In this document: positions 24,818 through 37,596 of the stretch, in pieces
Numbering within the stretch: the first letter of the stretch is position 1
Layout of the letters: every line of letters starts with the position of its first letter
Assembly: GCA_907163375.1 (NCBI GenBank)
Contig: CAJQUW010011610.1
Span: 539,501 to 603,500 of the forward strand
Source of the DNA: Prostheceraeus crozeri
Lineage: Eukaryota > Platyhelminthes > Polycladida > Euryleptidae
DNA length: 64,000 nt
Direction: 5' to 3'
Program-made: the position numbers and the translations under genes
Notes under the pieces: model-generated
Databases searched by the model: none
What the model was told of the DNA's origin: nothing
The model's input: only the letters and a program-made list of their open reading frames with translations

Positions 24818-25572
24818 TAGTCCGGGAGCTAGCGTAAAGTTGTGCAAGGAACGAGGTAGTACATAAAACTCTCACATAGTATAGTACACCTCTAACTTAC
24901 TGCAAAACTTCGCGTCTGCCGGATCAGATCATTTGCTTCTCATAAATAGAGAGGATAACACAATCCTATGTATTTCCAGTGGTAAAATTGTGACATTTAA
25001 GGTGTTGACTCCATTTTTTCGAATTTTTGCTCATAAAAGTTACACAAATTGGTATTTTGTTGAACTGGTTATTATAGAAATCATCTACAGATGATTCCTA
25101 CATGATCTTTCAAATGAGTTATCATTCTGTGACAGAGGATGAAGTAAAGTGTACAAACAGACAATTTTCGTTGGTGTAACTGCAAATTTTAACATAGAAA
25201 TTTCAGGAAAATTGTTGATATACTTTAACGAAAAGTGTCTGTTTGTACACTTTACTTCATCCTCTGTCACAAAATGACAGCTCATTCGAAAGATCATGAT
25301 CTGTAGATGATTTCTATAATAACCAGTTCAACAAAATACCAATTTGTGTAACTTTTATGAGCAAAAATTCGAAAAATGGAGTCAACACCTCAGATGTCAC
25401 AATTTTACCACTGGAAATACATAGGATTGTGTCATCCTCTCTATTTCTGAGAAGCAAATGATCTGATCCGTCAGACGCGAAGTTTTGCAGTAGGTTAGAG
25501 GTGTACTATACTATGTGAAAGTTTTATGTACTACCTCGTTCCTAGCACAACTTTACGCTAGCTCCCGGACTA
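24818..25572. mobile_element. Large foldback element, copy 1
   Basis: The 755-bp unit is almost entirely two near-perfect reverse-complement arms of roughly 350 bp. Its ends read TAGTCCGGGAGCTAGCG and CGCTAGCTCCCGGACTA. The trinucleotide tta flanks both ends (24815-24817 and 25573-25575). A second copy with the same ends lies at 49262-50007, also with a 3-bp duplication. No protein is encoded; short frames inside are mirror artefacts of the arms. The 3-bp duplication suggests a PIF/Harbinger- or CACTA-type mobiliser. Confidence 0.9.
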
Positions 25573-25781
25573 TTACATATCAAATGAAAATTAAAATAGA
25601 TCACTATAGCAAAATGAATGCCTGTTGTGTGCGCATTTTTACCTGCTTTGATACAGAGCTGAAGCATTTTCGGAGCAAAAACGCAAGCAGTAGCTTTACA
25701 TTCTCAGGAAGAGAAGTGTCATCTGCACAAATTTTCAAACCGAACCCGATCAATGATCTTAGCGGCACCTTGATCTTCTCA

Positions 25782-26056
25782 TCTTATGTTTTGAATGTAA
25801 TTAGAAAGAGCCAATATTGAATGATGTTGGCTTTATCTTCTTTTTCGTTATTTCTTAATTTCTGTCAACATCCCTTAACTATCTTCAGGCAAAAAGTGGT
25901 GGTTTCTTTACCTGAAGATAGTTTAACAGATGTTATCAGACATTAATTGTGAGAACTAACGAAAAAGAAAATAAAACCAATATCATTCAATATTGGCTCT
26001 TTCCAATAACATTCAAAACATGGCAGATAGCCAAGACAATGCTTGTATATTCAAAA
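25782..26056. mobile_element. Palindromic insertion with 13-bp direct repeats
   Basis: Arms of about 105 bp span 25786-26021; atgttttgaatgtaatt at the left is mirrored by aataacattcaaaacat at the right. The inner loop lies between aactatcttcaggc and cctgaagatagtt. The 13-bp CTTGATCTTCTCA flanks it perfectly at 25769-25781 and 26057-26069. About 35 bases at the right lie outside the palindrome. This is the same architecture as the insertions at 2954, 20802 and 40187. Confidence 0.8.
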
Positions 26057-26069
26057 CTTGATCTTCTCA

Positions 26070-29000
26070 ATTAAAACTTTTATTTCTCAACTCTATGTCG
26101 TACTTTTTGGTATTGTGCAGTTACAGAGCACCTGAAAGCATAGTCTTTCCGCATGCAGAACAGTAAGTAAAAGGCGGCAATCTGAACATTTTGATAACGA
26201 TATAACAAGTAAATGCCGTGTTCCTACGTGGAGTACATTTATATGGAGCTCTTATATCAACAAACATTGATTATTGATTCAACATATAAGAGAATCAACA
26301 AAATGGAGTGAACCAGCTCTACTTCTGACATTTATTGACCATCTTAAGGTCAATAACCCATCAATCTCGACATGAACTGGAAATACTGAAATGGCAGTAA
26401 ACATCTTGTCACTGTTGATAAGATTGACTCGTTGTCATCAAAGGAGGACCTCTGTTTGATGATCGAAGACTATGAAAACATGATTGAAAATGTTTGAATC
26501 ACATCCATCACTCTTTACACACTATGATAACAGTATTACGGTCAATAATTCACGCTAACTGATAAAAAGTGTGTAAAATAAGACTACCACCTATTTAACA
26601 TTTAAACAGTTAAGACAGCGTTAACACTATGATCCAACCGATCGTAATTAACTAAATCAGATGGATAGTGCAATTAATGTCATCATTAAGACATGTAGAA
26701 CTGCGATTATATCTTATAGTTAATTCTGAATGGTAGAACTAGACTTAGTAGAAAATCCGTAGCCTCGCCTATAGGAGTCTTGAAAATAACTCAAAAATGG
26801 AGTAGTCCGTGTGTTCCTAATTTCCAGCAACTTCCTTTCTGTAAATTCAACAACTTTTGGCCGACAGAAAAACTAAATTAATGGAGAGCTTTGTTTGAAT
26901 TTTGGCAAATCATCATTGTCAGGGATGATTGTGGTTATATTATAATTGATAAAATAAAATGATATACGAAATGCCAGCAGAATTATGTTTCTTACAAATG
27001 CACTCATCACCAGTTATTCACGATTTCGGATTCCCAACTTAAAAAGTGGATGCTGGAAGTTCAGATTTACTTAATAATCGGCTGAAGCGCTGTCTAGATA
27101 ATTGACTGATTAATTCTAGCTGCACCATAGATAGTTAATAATGTAGACCTGTAGATCATATCTTGAAGAAATAAGATTGCTTAGATGATTTAATTTGCAA
27201 TACTTTTGAGACCAATGAACAATGCATAAGCTGCACGTAATGAGTATTCATTATGAAAAGTACCTTATAGTGATTCAGAACAGGATAACTTAACGAATAT
27301 ATAGATATGTCTGACCTGATCATCACTGATTTTATGAGATCCATTTGATGCTTGGTGATTGTTGATAATCAGTCAAAGAAAATCACCGATAGCAGTGCCT
27401 GATTCAGCAGACGTCGAATATAACACGTCCATTATATTGAGGTATAAAAACTTGAATTGGTTATTCGGCTTTTGAAGTTGAGTACTATATTCTTTGCAAT
27501 CATAGACTAATTGGTTGGTAATCTTGGTCCATTCAGAAAATTGCTCGGTTAACAGGTTGACAACGTTTTAATCGTTTCCATACCTGACCATTGTGCATTA
27601 CATCTCTACTGTGGTTGTGGATCATTGCTCTAACATTCATGATGGTAAATATTTCCATTTTCTAGACATGTGACTATAAACAGACTCTTCGGTTCTCCAT
27701 TTCATGGTGTTTGTACTTCTAGGCTCATATTCAAGTTAACAAGTCAATGATATTCCAGCGGGCACAAATTAGCCTGTGAAAGATATCTATGTCAAAGAAG
27801 ACCGATTCTTCACTAATTATATCCACACCCAGTGGGATGTCAAACTTAAATCGTAACCGCGATGACATTGGACACTCAAAATGACATTCGCATGTGTGAA
27901 GAATCACTTCATTCTGCTTCACAAAACTCTCGCCACTAAGTTAGCCACAGCAAGGAGGGAAACAATCTACTTAGCAATTCATCACATGGTAAAAGTTGGG
28001 AAAACTGCAATTCACACGATAATGATATCTCTGTTATTCTGTAATAGATACCAACAGTTTTCAGAAGAAGACTAATTGTTCAAAATAATAGCATTTTTAC
28101 CTGCGCAATGGAGCAATGGGAAACTGGGGTATTTCGCTTAGACACAATTTTTTTCCTCCTAATATGAATCTTTCTCAGGTTGAACACTACTGTCGTGAGA
28201 AGACAAAAATCTTAAACAAACCAAATGGACTCTTCTTGAAAATCAGAGATGAAAGAAATCGAATTAATTATAAGAAAGTATATCTTCGGAAATAATGAAT
28301 TATAAAATTAATTCACACGAATTAATGAGCAACTAAGATCCTGAAGTAGTAACGTCACTATGATAAAATAGCTATGGTATTTTGAGAACAGAACAGGAGC
28401 ACCACTGACAAAACGTTTTCACAGTGTGATCCTAGACTTGGCCTGCAACGCCGACGAGATCAATCAGTCGAGAGGCGGTAACTACAAATGAGAGCCTGAC
28501 GGCGATGGCATCATTGACATGAGCACACAATGGTGGAAAGTGCTAATTAGACATACTGTACATGAATAAGTTGATCCCCTGTATTATGCGCATAGGTAAT
28601 TATTTATGCACATTAGACTATCATCTACAATGGATCTGCATGTTGGAACAAATTTGAATTTATTATGTATTGCACAGCAACATTGGTGCAGAGCACAGAA
28701 CACAAATGCTCATGTTAAAGTTCACTTTGTTTCACAGACAAAGCAAAAGTATTGAAGACCGACACTTTTGCAGCACAGCAATTGCTTATATTGTCCTTTT
28801 ACACTCAGCGTATGATGGACATTTTCTGATTCTGAAATTGACATAATTTTCGTAACTTGTACTTGGCCCAACATCAGAGATTCAAACATGAATTCCGCAT
28901 AGCAGAGATGAGCAAACACACATCAAATCTAACTATTAGCTTAGAGTAGTGAATACCTCCATATATGGTTATGAAATGTGACCTTTCCACAAATTTAGAG

Positions 29001-29604
29001 GAGCTTCTGATAGCAGCAGAATGAAGGATAATACGGTACATGGAAAACATCAGGTTTGTGGAGGAGATTTCGCAGAAAGAGATAGGATGAACATGTAGCT
29101 ACTGAAGCTACATGTAGATGGTCGTCAATGTCGCCTCCGATGGTTTGAAAATATCAAGATGGAGCACATAATTAGAAAAGTGTTGGTCTGTCAAAGGATG
29201 ACGGATTTCTTCCAATTATCTCACTTGACACGGCACTGATTTCTTGTCTTTCGTAGTCGGCAGCTATTAAAGAGGGGTGGTATTCATCTCCAGGGGCGCG
29301 TAGCAAGGGGGCATAGGGGGTAATTGCTCCCACAAAAATGAGCATAGGGGGGGGGGCACTACATTTCCTTTTTTCAAATGGATTCATTCCTCAAAGGTGA
29401 GTTGTCAACAGCAACGGATCCAGCGAGGTACAATGATGCATTCTTCCGCAACAGAATAGAATTGCATTCAAGTTTCCTCGATTAATTCTAACTGTTGCAT
29501 TGTTGTATTCACGAGTGTATAACTTACGGTAGAGCTGCCTGTTGTGCAGTCCGTCAGCTTGTTCACCCAGATATTTTAAATGTGCTTCGGATATCAAGCT
29601 AGTT
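26070..29604. other. Long intron stretch, no gene seen
   Basis: AT-rich sequence with short frames only. Near 29280-29360 there is a G-rich tract with a run of ten G. Confidence 0.4.
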
Positions 29605-29830
29605 TCGGTGGTCTCCGTGGCACAGTGGATAAGTGCTTGGCCTAGCGATCTTCTGGTCCAGAGATCGATCCCCGAAAGTGTCATTGGAAGTCGTCAGGAA
29701 GGGCATCCGGACTAGAGGATCACAGCGCTCCAGATAAACGTCTCACTAAGCCAGCACCGTCCAAGCCTCCAGTAAGGGGGAGTTGTGACGTTGACCCATC
29801 ATTTTCATTTTTCAGGTTTTTCAAGCCGTG
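29605..29830 (+). mobile_element. tRNA-derived SINE (family 1)
   Basis: The tRNA-like head has an A box (TGGCACAGTGGATAAG) and a B box (AGATCGATCCC). A non-tRNA body follows, continuing past gaagggcatccgg to about 29830. The head matches the minus-strand copy at 24341-24432. SINEs of this type are transcribed by RNA polymerase III and mobilised by LINE machinery. The 3' boundary is uncertain. Confidence 0.8.
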
Positions 29831-30363
29831 CTGACAAGCCCCGGTGTAAGGCGAACATAAGCGTCTACAACTGCCATAAATTGCTTAGTATGAAATCAAA
29901 AGTATGACTTAGATCTATTATGATTCAAAGGAGATTTTCTCAATTGCTATTTCTGCACGTCCTGAATTATATTTTTTTTCTGCTCTCGACACTTATGGTC
30001 AGTGATACATACCTAGTCTCGGAGACTTGCCAAGTCTCTCTTTTCATCATTTACTGAAATGTTTTTCATTCTCATTTATATTGATAGGAAACATATCTGT
30101 TAAGTTTGCGCTCATTGAATGATCGAGTTTTATGCACCCCTATTTGAAAGCGCTGGCGCGCCCCTGTTAATCTCTGGAGATTGTTCGAGGAAACACGTAC
30201 CTGGAGGCCACCCGACATGATTAGGAATGATGGAAATTGAGAATCGAGAAGTCCAACGGCCAGAAAATGGAAGGAAGTGATGAGTAGTCACTTTCACATC
30301 TCAACTGTCGGATAAACTAGCAAATAGTCAATCATTACATTGAGCTTTAATTGAAGGAGTTCA
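29831..30363. other. No gene seen
   Basis: AT-rich sequence between the SINE and the LINE relic; nothing recognisable. Confidence 0.4.
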
Positions 30364-30853
30364 ATTTACCAACAGCGTCTGTTTCTTGGGAGTTCTCCTG
30401 GATTCGGATCTCACGTGGAAGTCATATATTGATTACATTTCTCGGAAATGTGCACAACGAATTTACATACTACGACGCATGAAATCTGTTACCAGCGATG
30501 AATACTCGTAGTTCTGCACAATATATAGGACATTGTTTCGAAGTCTCGTCGAGTATGCGTCTCCTTCCTTTATCGGATTAGCCTTTGAAAGCTCTCTTCG
30601 CCTGGAAAAATTTAAAACCGGTGCCTCAAAATCAAAGGAATTGTCCTACCCAACTTGTGTGCCAGAAGATACCAAGCTGCTGAAAGACTTTTCTTCGGTA
30701 TTCAAACTACTGATACCTTTTTAAGCAGTACTTTTCCTTGTACTCTCCCAAGTGGTCGTTTATCTTGCGTCGCAACTCGTTTTTACCGAAGATGTGTACG
30801 AAATAGCGGATACGGCGTGTTGAGGCAGACGCATAAGTTATCCACGAATTTTT
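30364..30853 (+). pseudogene. LINE ORF2 C-terminal relic
   Basis: The frame reads FLGVLLDSDLTWKSYIDYISRKCAQRIYILRRM and then, after an in-frame stop, RTLFRSLVEYASPSF. This is the region just after the catalytic fingers/palm in reverse transcriptases of non-LTR retrotransposons (CR1/RTE/jockey-like pattern FLGV-LDS-L-W, LR-L, LVRS-LEYAS). A second frame (30655-30853) gives LPSGRLSCVATRFYRRCVRNSGYGVLRQTH. The copy is 5'-truncated and broken by at least one stop and one frame change. It runs directly into the hairpin at 30871-30959. Confidence 0.8.
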
Positions 30854-30870
30854 AAATGAAAACCAATCTG

Positions 30871-30959
30871 CCAAATTAGTGGTTTAATCGCGAGTTTTAC
30901 TTAACTCGCCTGAGGAAGCAGCAGGTCTGCGATACGTCGCGATTAAACCACTAATTTGG
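30871..30959. repeat. Hairpin with hammerhead-like core downstream of the LINE
   Basis: Arms of about 23 bp (ccaaattagtggtttaatcg and its complement) enclose a stretch holding CTGAGGA (30910-30916), a GCAG/CTGC hairpin and GATAC (30931-30935). This core aligns with that at 40352-40378 (shared GCAGCAGG.TCTGCGA.ACGTCG). The order matches a hammerhead core with one substitution in GAAA. It probably forms the 3' untranslated tail of the LINE. Confidence 0.6.
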
Positions 30960-32944
30960 AAGATGTGCATACTTATCAATTCTACATGCTGTGACTGATT
31001 TACGTCAATTTATGTTTGTGACTAGTATTAACTTTTCTTTTTTATGGTTTTACAAGTTATAATTGTGTCTTTCTAACTTGCACATCATTTCGATTGCCAT
31101 TTAAAGAAAAACAAACACCTCTCTCTCTCATCATTGACTTGACTCTATCATTGGATTAATTCGCTTACGTCAGTCATCAACTAATATTGATGACATAGTT
31201 GCGGCTTGGCAAGAATAATTAAAATGCTTAATCAGACATTCCAGAATCAAATATTTATTTTCCAATATCATTAAATCACTGAACTCTTGTCATGAGTGCT
31301 ACAAATGTCACCTCACAGACTTCATTAACAAAATGCTTGTCAAGAAATGGTCAAGATAACAGGCAGTACTAGCATTTGTAAATCACTTCATCTGGAATAA
31401 ATGTAAGAGGGTGACATACTCATCTTTATCTAATACCTACAACAGAGATATGACAAGTCGTTGTCGAGTGCCAGAATAGGTCACACAACTGTGAAAATCA
31501 CAATGACCACAGACAATCTGTACCACAACCGGTACCATTCCTGCAAAAGTCTGAAAATCTCCTTCTTGCTGTACTTATTACTTTTCCGAAGTCCTGATGT
31601 CCTTCCTGCCTACTTCCAAAGATGCTCTCCATGAACTCGAGAAATATCACTTAATCACTATGCCAATAAGAACCCGAGAATTGCGTGCGGCTAAATGGAG
31701 GCATCTTAATTTCGACTGAAGTGGTTCATTGATTCTCCTCACTTCATTTGTAGTTCGATCGAGACAATTAGCATGTGCTTGCGAAGAGACTGTGTATCCG
31801 TTGTGCTCCATACACACAAATAAAACAGTACATGACTAGTCGACGCTCCTAAGTATACAAAGACTTAATCTATGTTTTTATGGAGAAGTTACAGTTCTCG
31901 TTTCTGGTCTTGAAATGAGATACCATTGAAAAATTCAGACGCGCATCAAAAATAGTCTGTACACTGTACAGTATATAGCACAATAAGCTTGCAAATTTAT
32001 ATCGCATAGTGCGAGTTCACAAATGCGTAGATCGACATTGTTAAGAAGGATTCGTTAGTTGAATCATTTGAATCCTGATTGAGTACTGCGAGCTTTTTAT
32101 TAAAGGAAACAGAATTACTACCGGTTATAATTTAGGCAGAGGCCTACACGTGTATACAATCATGGACTTTTATTATCTAGAAGTCCATGATGTGTTCAAC
32201 CAAACAATGAAATGCGACAAAAGAGTAAAAGGCAACCTTGAACAAGGAACACCCATGAATGAATGACGCTTAAACTTCAGGTAATGAAAACAATGAAAGC
32301 AGCGTCTCATATTCAAAGGAATACGTTAGCTAAAACATTCTTATCTCCTGACTTGATAATGAGAGCTGCGAATTAATTATAGCTTTTATTCCCAACATTC
32401 AATGATTTTCTGATACTATGCACAAAACTTCAATAGCGAGGAAGTAAAAAATCATTCTTGACACCAATTTCTCTGAGTAATTACCTTGTTGAATGTCTGT
32501 GTTTGAATGTCAATTGAAGACATTTTCAAGTTGTCTGCAAACATTTCATCCGTAGGAAAACACGACTTAGAATATTTAATTATAAAAAACACACAATAGT
32601 TGATCGTGACAGTAAGTATATGAGAGTGACCACATTGTATGCCTCCATACTCAAAGTTGGTTTATTTCATATTCCTAACATCTTAAGAAGTGAAAACTTC
32701 AATTAACTTCTCAACAGTACATAAACGCTGCCACAAATATCCACTTAAAGACTATTTTGGTTGAGTTAATAAACTCTGGAATTCAATCATAACCTCAAGT
32801 TTATGAGTTTCTTTTAATTGACCATTGAACATCAGCAGTCACGCTCAGGTTCTACTCTCACGGCTGAGCGGTTCATCAAAGACACGTGTCTTCCGGTTCT
32901 ACAGTACATACTGTCCTAAAAGGTGATTTCAGGTTATCGCTTAC
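30960..32944. other. Intron stretch next to the F5/8C exon, nothing recognised
   Basis: AT-rich sequence leading to the donor site of the exon at 32945-33150. No transposon ends or exons seen. Confidence 0.4.
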
Positions 32945-33150
32945 TGTGCCTGCCACTCCGAGATCAACTTGAAGCCATTCGGAAGGCGATCTGTACTTTG
33001 CACACCATGAGACACCATTCCTGAGGTACAGCCGGGCATTGTGCTCTTCACAATGTTTAGCCCAGTGGGAAGGAAAAGTGGACGAAGAAGATATCTGCCA
33101 GTCCTGGATTTTCCTTGATATCATTCCGAGTGGTTCGTCGTAGATACATG
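32945..33150 (-). CDS. Exon: first part of an F5/8 type C (discoidin) domain
   Basis: A 206-bp minus-strand exon encodes two bases of a split codon and then 68 residues: CIYDEPLGMISRKIQDWQIS...RLYLRNGVSWCAKYRSPSEWLQVDLGVAGT. The features are those of the N-terminal half of an F5/8C domain: the opening cysteine, PLGM, I-D-QISSSS, ARL, the W-C pair and WLQVDLG. The acceptor is tttttgcag and the donor is gtaagc. The exon starts in phase 1 and ends in phase 0, matching the exon at 8843-8965. Such domains mediate extracellular adhesion or lectin-like binding. What precedes the domain is not in view; no upstream exon or signal peptide could be assigned between 33151 and 64000. Confidence 0.88.
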
Positions 33151-34375
33151 CTGCAAAAACGAAGAAATCATAAATATTGATGCAACAGGAATGATGTTGA
33201 CAGGTAGAGATCAAAAATTGTCTCAGTGTGTAAAAAGGACATCTGGGGGTTGGCCGGGGACACAAAAGACAATTGTGATGGCGTTCACCTGTTCTGATGT
33301 TCATGACCCCTTTAAAACGCAAAAAATATAAATCAGTTGAAAAATAGCGTTTATAAAGGATGAAAGCTCTAAAAAATCATAAAACTTTATCGCATGACCA
33401 CAAATGAATAACCTTCAATCGAACTTTCTTTTTGCATGATTGTTCATAGCAAGAGCTCGTTGGCAAAAACACATCTTAGATTTTATTATACGATCTTGAC
33501 GCTCTGTCAAAGCATCAATTTCCTAAAAGGAATATTGATGAAGATAAAAGAAAATAGACTAAACTATTTTAATATCAGGCAAAATGATGTATTACTGATG
33601 TATTACGCATATACTTATTCTGTTCATGTTATAATGCATTTACTGTATAGCTCTTTTTGTTTTTTTGTAAATCTATAGCTTAGATATTTTCTGCTTCTAA
33701 TGACTCTACAACATACTCTACAATCGTTAAGATCGCACGACACATTTTCGAATCAAAGGTTATCAAAAATTAAACAGTTCTGATCCGATATGGTTGCCCT
33801 ATCGACATTCCTAACGTTTTATTTGACTCTATTCTTCTTCTTTTGAAGTTCTGATTAAGTACTTCTACTCACACAGTTTTCATCCAGTCAGGTTAAATTG
33901 TATTTCTCATATTTTCAACCAACATCATGTGTATTGATGCTGCATTATTGAATGCTCCACAGATCTTGAAGGCCTTATTAGAGGTCATCACGTTCTCGCG
34001 CACTTGTATGTCTATTCTAGCAACATATGAGGATAATATAAGTGAAATTTTGTCAACAAAACGCAATCTCTTGATCGGTGCATATACTATATACCAAGAA
34101 TTAATGTGACTAAATCAATAATTTGACCCAAGAATAATTTGTACGTGCAAGCGCCTCAATTATCAATGAAGTCGCAACTGATGAAACAGACAATGTATGC
34201 ATTCTGAAGTAACTCATTTCGCATTTTTCTCTGTAAATAAAAATCTTCTGTTTGAAAGGTTAAGGGGATTCTTTAAAAGTTGCTATTAGGAAATAATCTA
34301 AACACAAGTAGTGAAGAAAATTTTATTTGTCAATGTGCTGTGATGATCACAAGTGGCTCTAATTATGTCTATGTT
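33151..34375. other. Upstream side of the F5/8C exon, no gene seen
   Basis: Begins as intron (polypyrimidine tract and acceptor next to the exon). Frames of 60-80 codons at 33436-33678 and 33927-34109 on the plus strand show no recognisable features. Confidence 0.4.
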
Positions 34376-34383
34376 CACTCATG

Positions 34384-34434
34384 CAGGGACTACTCAGATA
34401 TCTATATAGCTAAATAGATATCTTAGTAGTCCCT
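34384..34434. mobile_element. Miniature 51-bp hAT-like palindrome
   Basis: The unit starts CAGGGACTACTCAGATATCT and mirrors as AGATATCTTAGTAGTCCCT, so nearly all of it is palindrome. The 8-bp cactcatg flanks it perfectly at 34376-34383 and 34435-34442. A CAGGG end plus 8-bp duplication fits hAT. It would be one of the smallest such insertions. Confidence 0.75.
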
Positions 34435-34442
34435 CACTCATG

Positions 34443-36991
34443 GTACACTGTATTGCTGAATTCAAGTTAAACTGGAGATATTTGTGTCATTGAAGTTCAA
34501 AGCGCCCGGAGACAACTAGATTATTTTCCTCCGTTCGGATATTGTATAGCTAAATCTTCGTTTAGATTACATTTCCGACTGTGTCATAACGATTTTTTAA
34601 GATGATGATTTTTACTGTTGTAATCCTTTTGCGATGAGGCTTTAGACAGCTCTTCACTTAATCTCTTCTTCTGCATAATTTTCATGGTTTTGGTAACTAT
34701 GTTTTTGTCTTAGCTGATTATCTCTCACTGTCTCATCCTACATCGAACTGCGAGAGGGGTAGTTGCGGGATTATTTTTATTACGCTCAGACCGGATTAGC
34801 AAACCATGTCTTTGACGCGCGACAACTTGACATCCACCCGTTTGTCCATCTGCTGACTGGTATCTATCATGGCGACTCGAGAGATACTTTTTTTTATCAG
34901 CAGCTCGCATAAGACAAATCCTGGAGGTGCCATCCGAAGCAAAAACATCGATGGATCTCTGCACATCATCATTGTATGAGATAATAGTGAGATTTGATCT
35001 ATCATTGAGAGTGCAAATGTCTCTGACTTATAAGCCGTCATCAGTATCATACCCTATGATTGCCACTGAACCTTGTGTGTAGGGATGATTTCCTAAATAA
35101 GGACATTTGAAAATTGCGAAATAATTCAAAATTTGGTATTGTAGATAGGTTCAAAAATGGCAAATATGACTGGAATTCAATGAGTCTTATTATACACAAA
35201 TCATTGGGAAAGTAGTGCATAAAAAGTCAGTGTCAAGCAAATAAGACAGCTATTAAAATTTAAAAACGAAATGGATAAATAAATACATTTTAATGCACTT
35301 GTCTACTACACCATTTTTACAAGTTGATATATTATAGACCTGTAGACAGTGCTAATCGAAGCGCAACATGGTCTACATTCGTTAAGAATTCAAATTGAGT
35401 GATGCCGCAGTCACAATACTTTTTACATTTTACATTATGAATCAGGAAAAATAAGATAAGAAAAAAAATTATTAAAAAATTTGTAACTTTAAAATCAACT
35501 CACCATGTATTTATCATGTAAGCTTACATACTGTCTGTATACATTTATTGGATACAAAATTTTATCAAAATAATAAAAACATGAAGTTTTCTGCCGTAAA
35601 TGAGTGTAACAAATATTTGAAATTCTATTTCATGATTGGCGACACCTCAAAGCGCAGCGGATGCCCTTATACAGGGTATTTGATTGTCTGAAAGTGACAA
35701 ACAGTTATTAAAACAATGATGAAGAACAATAAATAATTGCTAAACAGTTATTGTTGTCCGCACAGACTAAGAAACTTAGTAAAATCTAGTTGTTTATAAA
35801 CTGTCATCAGTTGAGTAATTCTGTAAAATCCGTCAGCTCCGATCGCCACGAGCGAGTAAGACTCTATAAGCTCGAAATTAAACATGCAAATCTAGTTGAT
35901 TCTGAAAATCAATTTGGTGACATGTTTCGAAAATGATACACGAATGAAAACCTACTCATCCATGTATATTTGCTGAATTTTAGGAACAGCCGTAGTAAGT
36001 TTGTTAATAACTTGTGACTGCTTAAGTACCCTAATACATTTGGAAAATAAATTGCAACATTTTTCAACATTTATAGTACATTGCCGGCAGAATGTCGCTT
36101 CCAACCAAAGACATATCCGGCAATAATATCATCTTTTCAGGACAACATTCTAGACGATTGTCTTTTAACACAAATCAAGACCATGAAACAACTAATTCAT
36201 AAAGATGCACCGGTATTACAAAGTGTCTGCGAACACGGCAGCATGAATTGATGAAATACTTATCCTTAACTAGACGTAAAAGTTGTACATGCACAGACAA
36301 TAATATCTCAAGAAACTATAATTTGAACCAGACACTGTGACATTTCCAGCCACAATATCGAAGCACTTTATCGTCAAAATTTACACGATTACAAGCATGC
36401 AGACAGAAAAACTACTCCTAGCTGGAAGTATGGTAATGAAAGTCAAATGTTCACCACATTATTAAATGGAGAACATGAAAAAATCACTTTAAAATCTGTA
36501 TCCAGATTTGGTCTCATCGAAATTGTAACCAGCATTCGTGTTAGCACATGTAGACATTATAAACATGTGGAGAATATTTAACAGATGAATTTTTCGATTC
36601 TACAGTTGATGGGAAAAAATTCTTATGGAGACTGGAAATTGATAGAAGTTTCTTTTCATTGTAGTCCAAAATATGTTCTTAATATGATGGATTATCTATT
36701 CTCTAATCCAGACAAGTGCAAGTACAAGCAGGAAACAGGAAATATTGCTATAATAGAAAAGCTATAGTCTATCGGTTGACAGTAAGATACTTACGTAGGT
36801 GTACTTAGATACGTAGGCATTAGCACGAAACTATTTTGAGAATCCGTAGCAACAGAGACCTTGTTGGACCTGAAATGCTGATATCTGCGGTCTCAAAAAT
36901 CAATGTGAAATTCTGTTCAAAATTTCAATAATTGTGTTTATGAAGAACATCAGAATTGATAATATTGTCTTTTATAGTATTTGTCTCTCAC
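34443..36991. other. No gene assigned
   Basis: AT-rich. Overlapping minus-strand frames at 34725-35050 (79 and 84 codons) have no domain I recognise. Nothing else is seen before the hammerhead-like motif at 36992. Confidence 0.35.
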
Positions 36992-37013
36992 CTGATGAAG
37001 GCTTCGGCCGAAA
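36992..37013 (+). other. Hammerhead-ribozyme-like core motif
   Basis: CTGATGA, then A, GGC-TTCG-GCC (a stable UUCG tetraloop hairpin), then GAAA. This is a complete set of conserved hammerhead boxes with a very short stem II. The pairing strands for stems I and III are not obvious in the immediate flanks. It lies about 80 bp before the left end of the Tc1 element and is not part of it. Confidence 0.4.
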
Positions 37014-37596
37014 ATTTGTAATTTAATTGACTTCATTTTAATACATTCGAGTTCTATACGCAAATCTTTTTCTTATTTTGTTTGATTATCTACAGATTGT
37101 TTCATAAAAAGTGGATCACCCTTAAACATCGCCTTAACTTCAACTTTGTCTAACTCCGCTAAACTTGAACGAATTTCTCTGAAATTTGGAAGATATGTCA
37201 CTTGTGCTTACTAATATCATTGTTGGAAATTTCAAGCATGAATATTGAGTTGTTTTCCTGTTATAGATAAAAAAAGTAGTAGATAATTTGATCTTCATTT
37301 AGCAATGTTACACAAAATCATACCTCACTCTTATAAAATTACATTTGTTTCCTTTGTTATGTAATATGTTGTTCTACAAGCCAAAAGCTATCAAGCATAA
37401 CAAAAATAAAGAAAATCGGTCAATCAGAGCCAGTATAGCACCATTATTCATCAACAATAATGTAACTGCTACATGTGATTAACTGGACTTCATGTTCCAT
37501 AGCTTCCTGACTTCGTTGCGGTGGTGTTGGCAGCACTCCTGATTGCTTTCAGCTAGAAATCTATCTCTTACCGGTTGAAAACAATACAAAGCACAA

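Larger units (their letters stand above)
8966..32944 (-). other. About 24-kb intron of the F5/8C gene
   Basis: Inferred intron between two minus-strand exons that each encode part of one F5/8C domain. The donor is gtaagc at its upstream end (32939-32944) and the acceptor is cag at 8966-8968. It is filled with transposable elements on both strands, listed separately. The inference rests on matching domain halves and matching phase. Intervening exons or two separate genes cannot be ruled out without transcripts. Confidence 0.65.

Noticed and set aside
25085-25297. A minus-strand frame with a near-identical twin at 49541-49738, looking like a conserved gene.
   Set aside because: Both are inside the arms of the two foldback copies; the resemblance is due to DNA repeat identity.
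34725-35050. Overlapping minus-strand frames upstream of the F5/8C exon, considered as an earlier exon of that gene.
   Set aside because: No domain match, no matching phase-1 donor, and no signal-peptide-like start.
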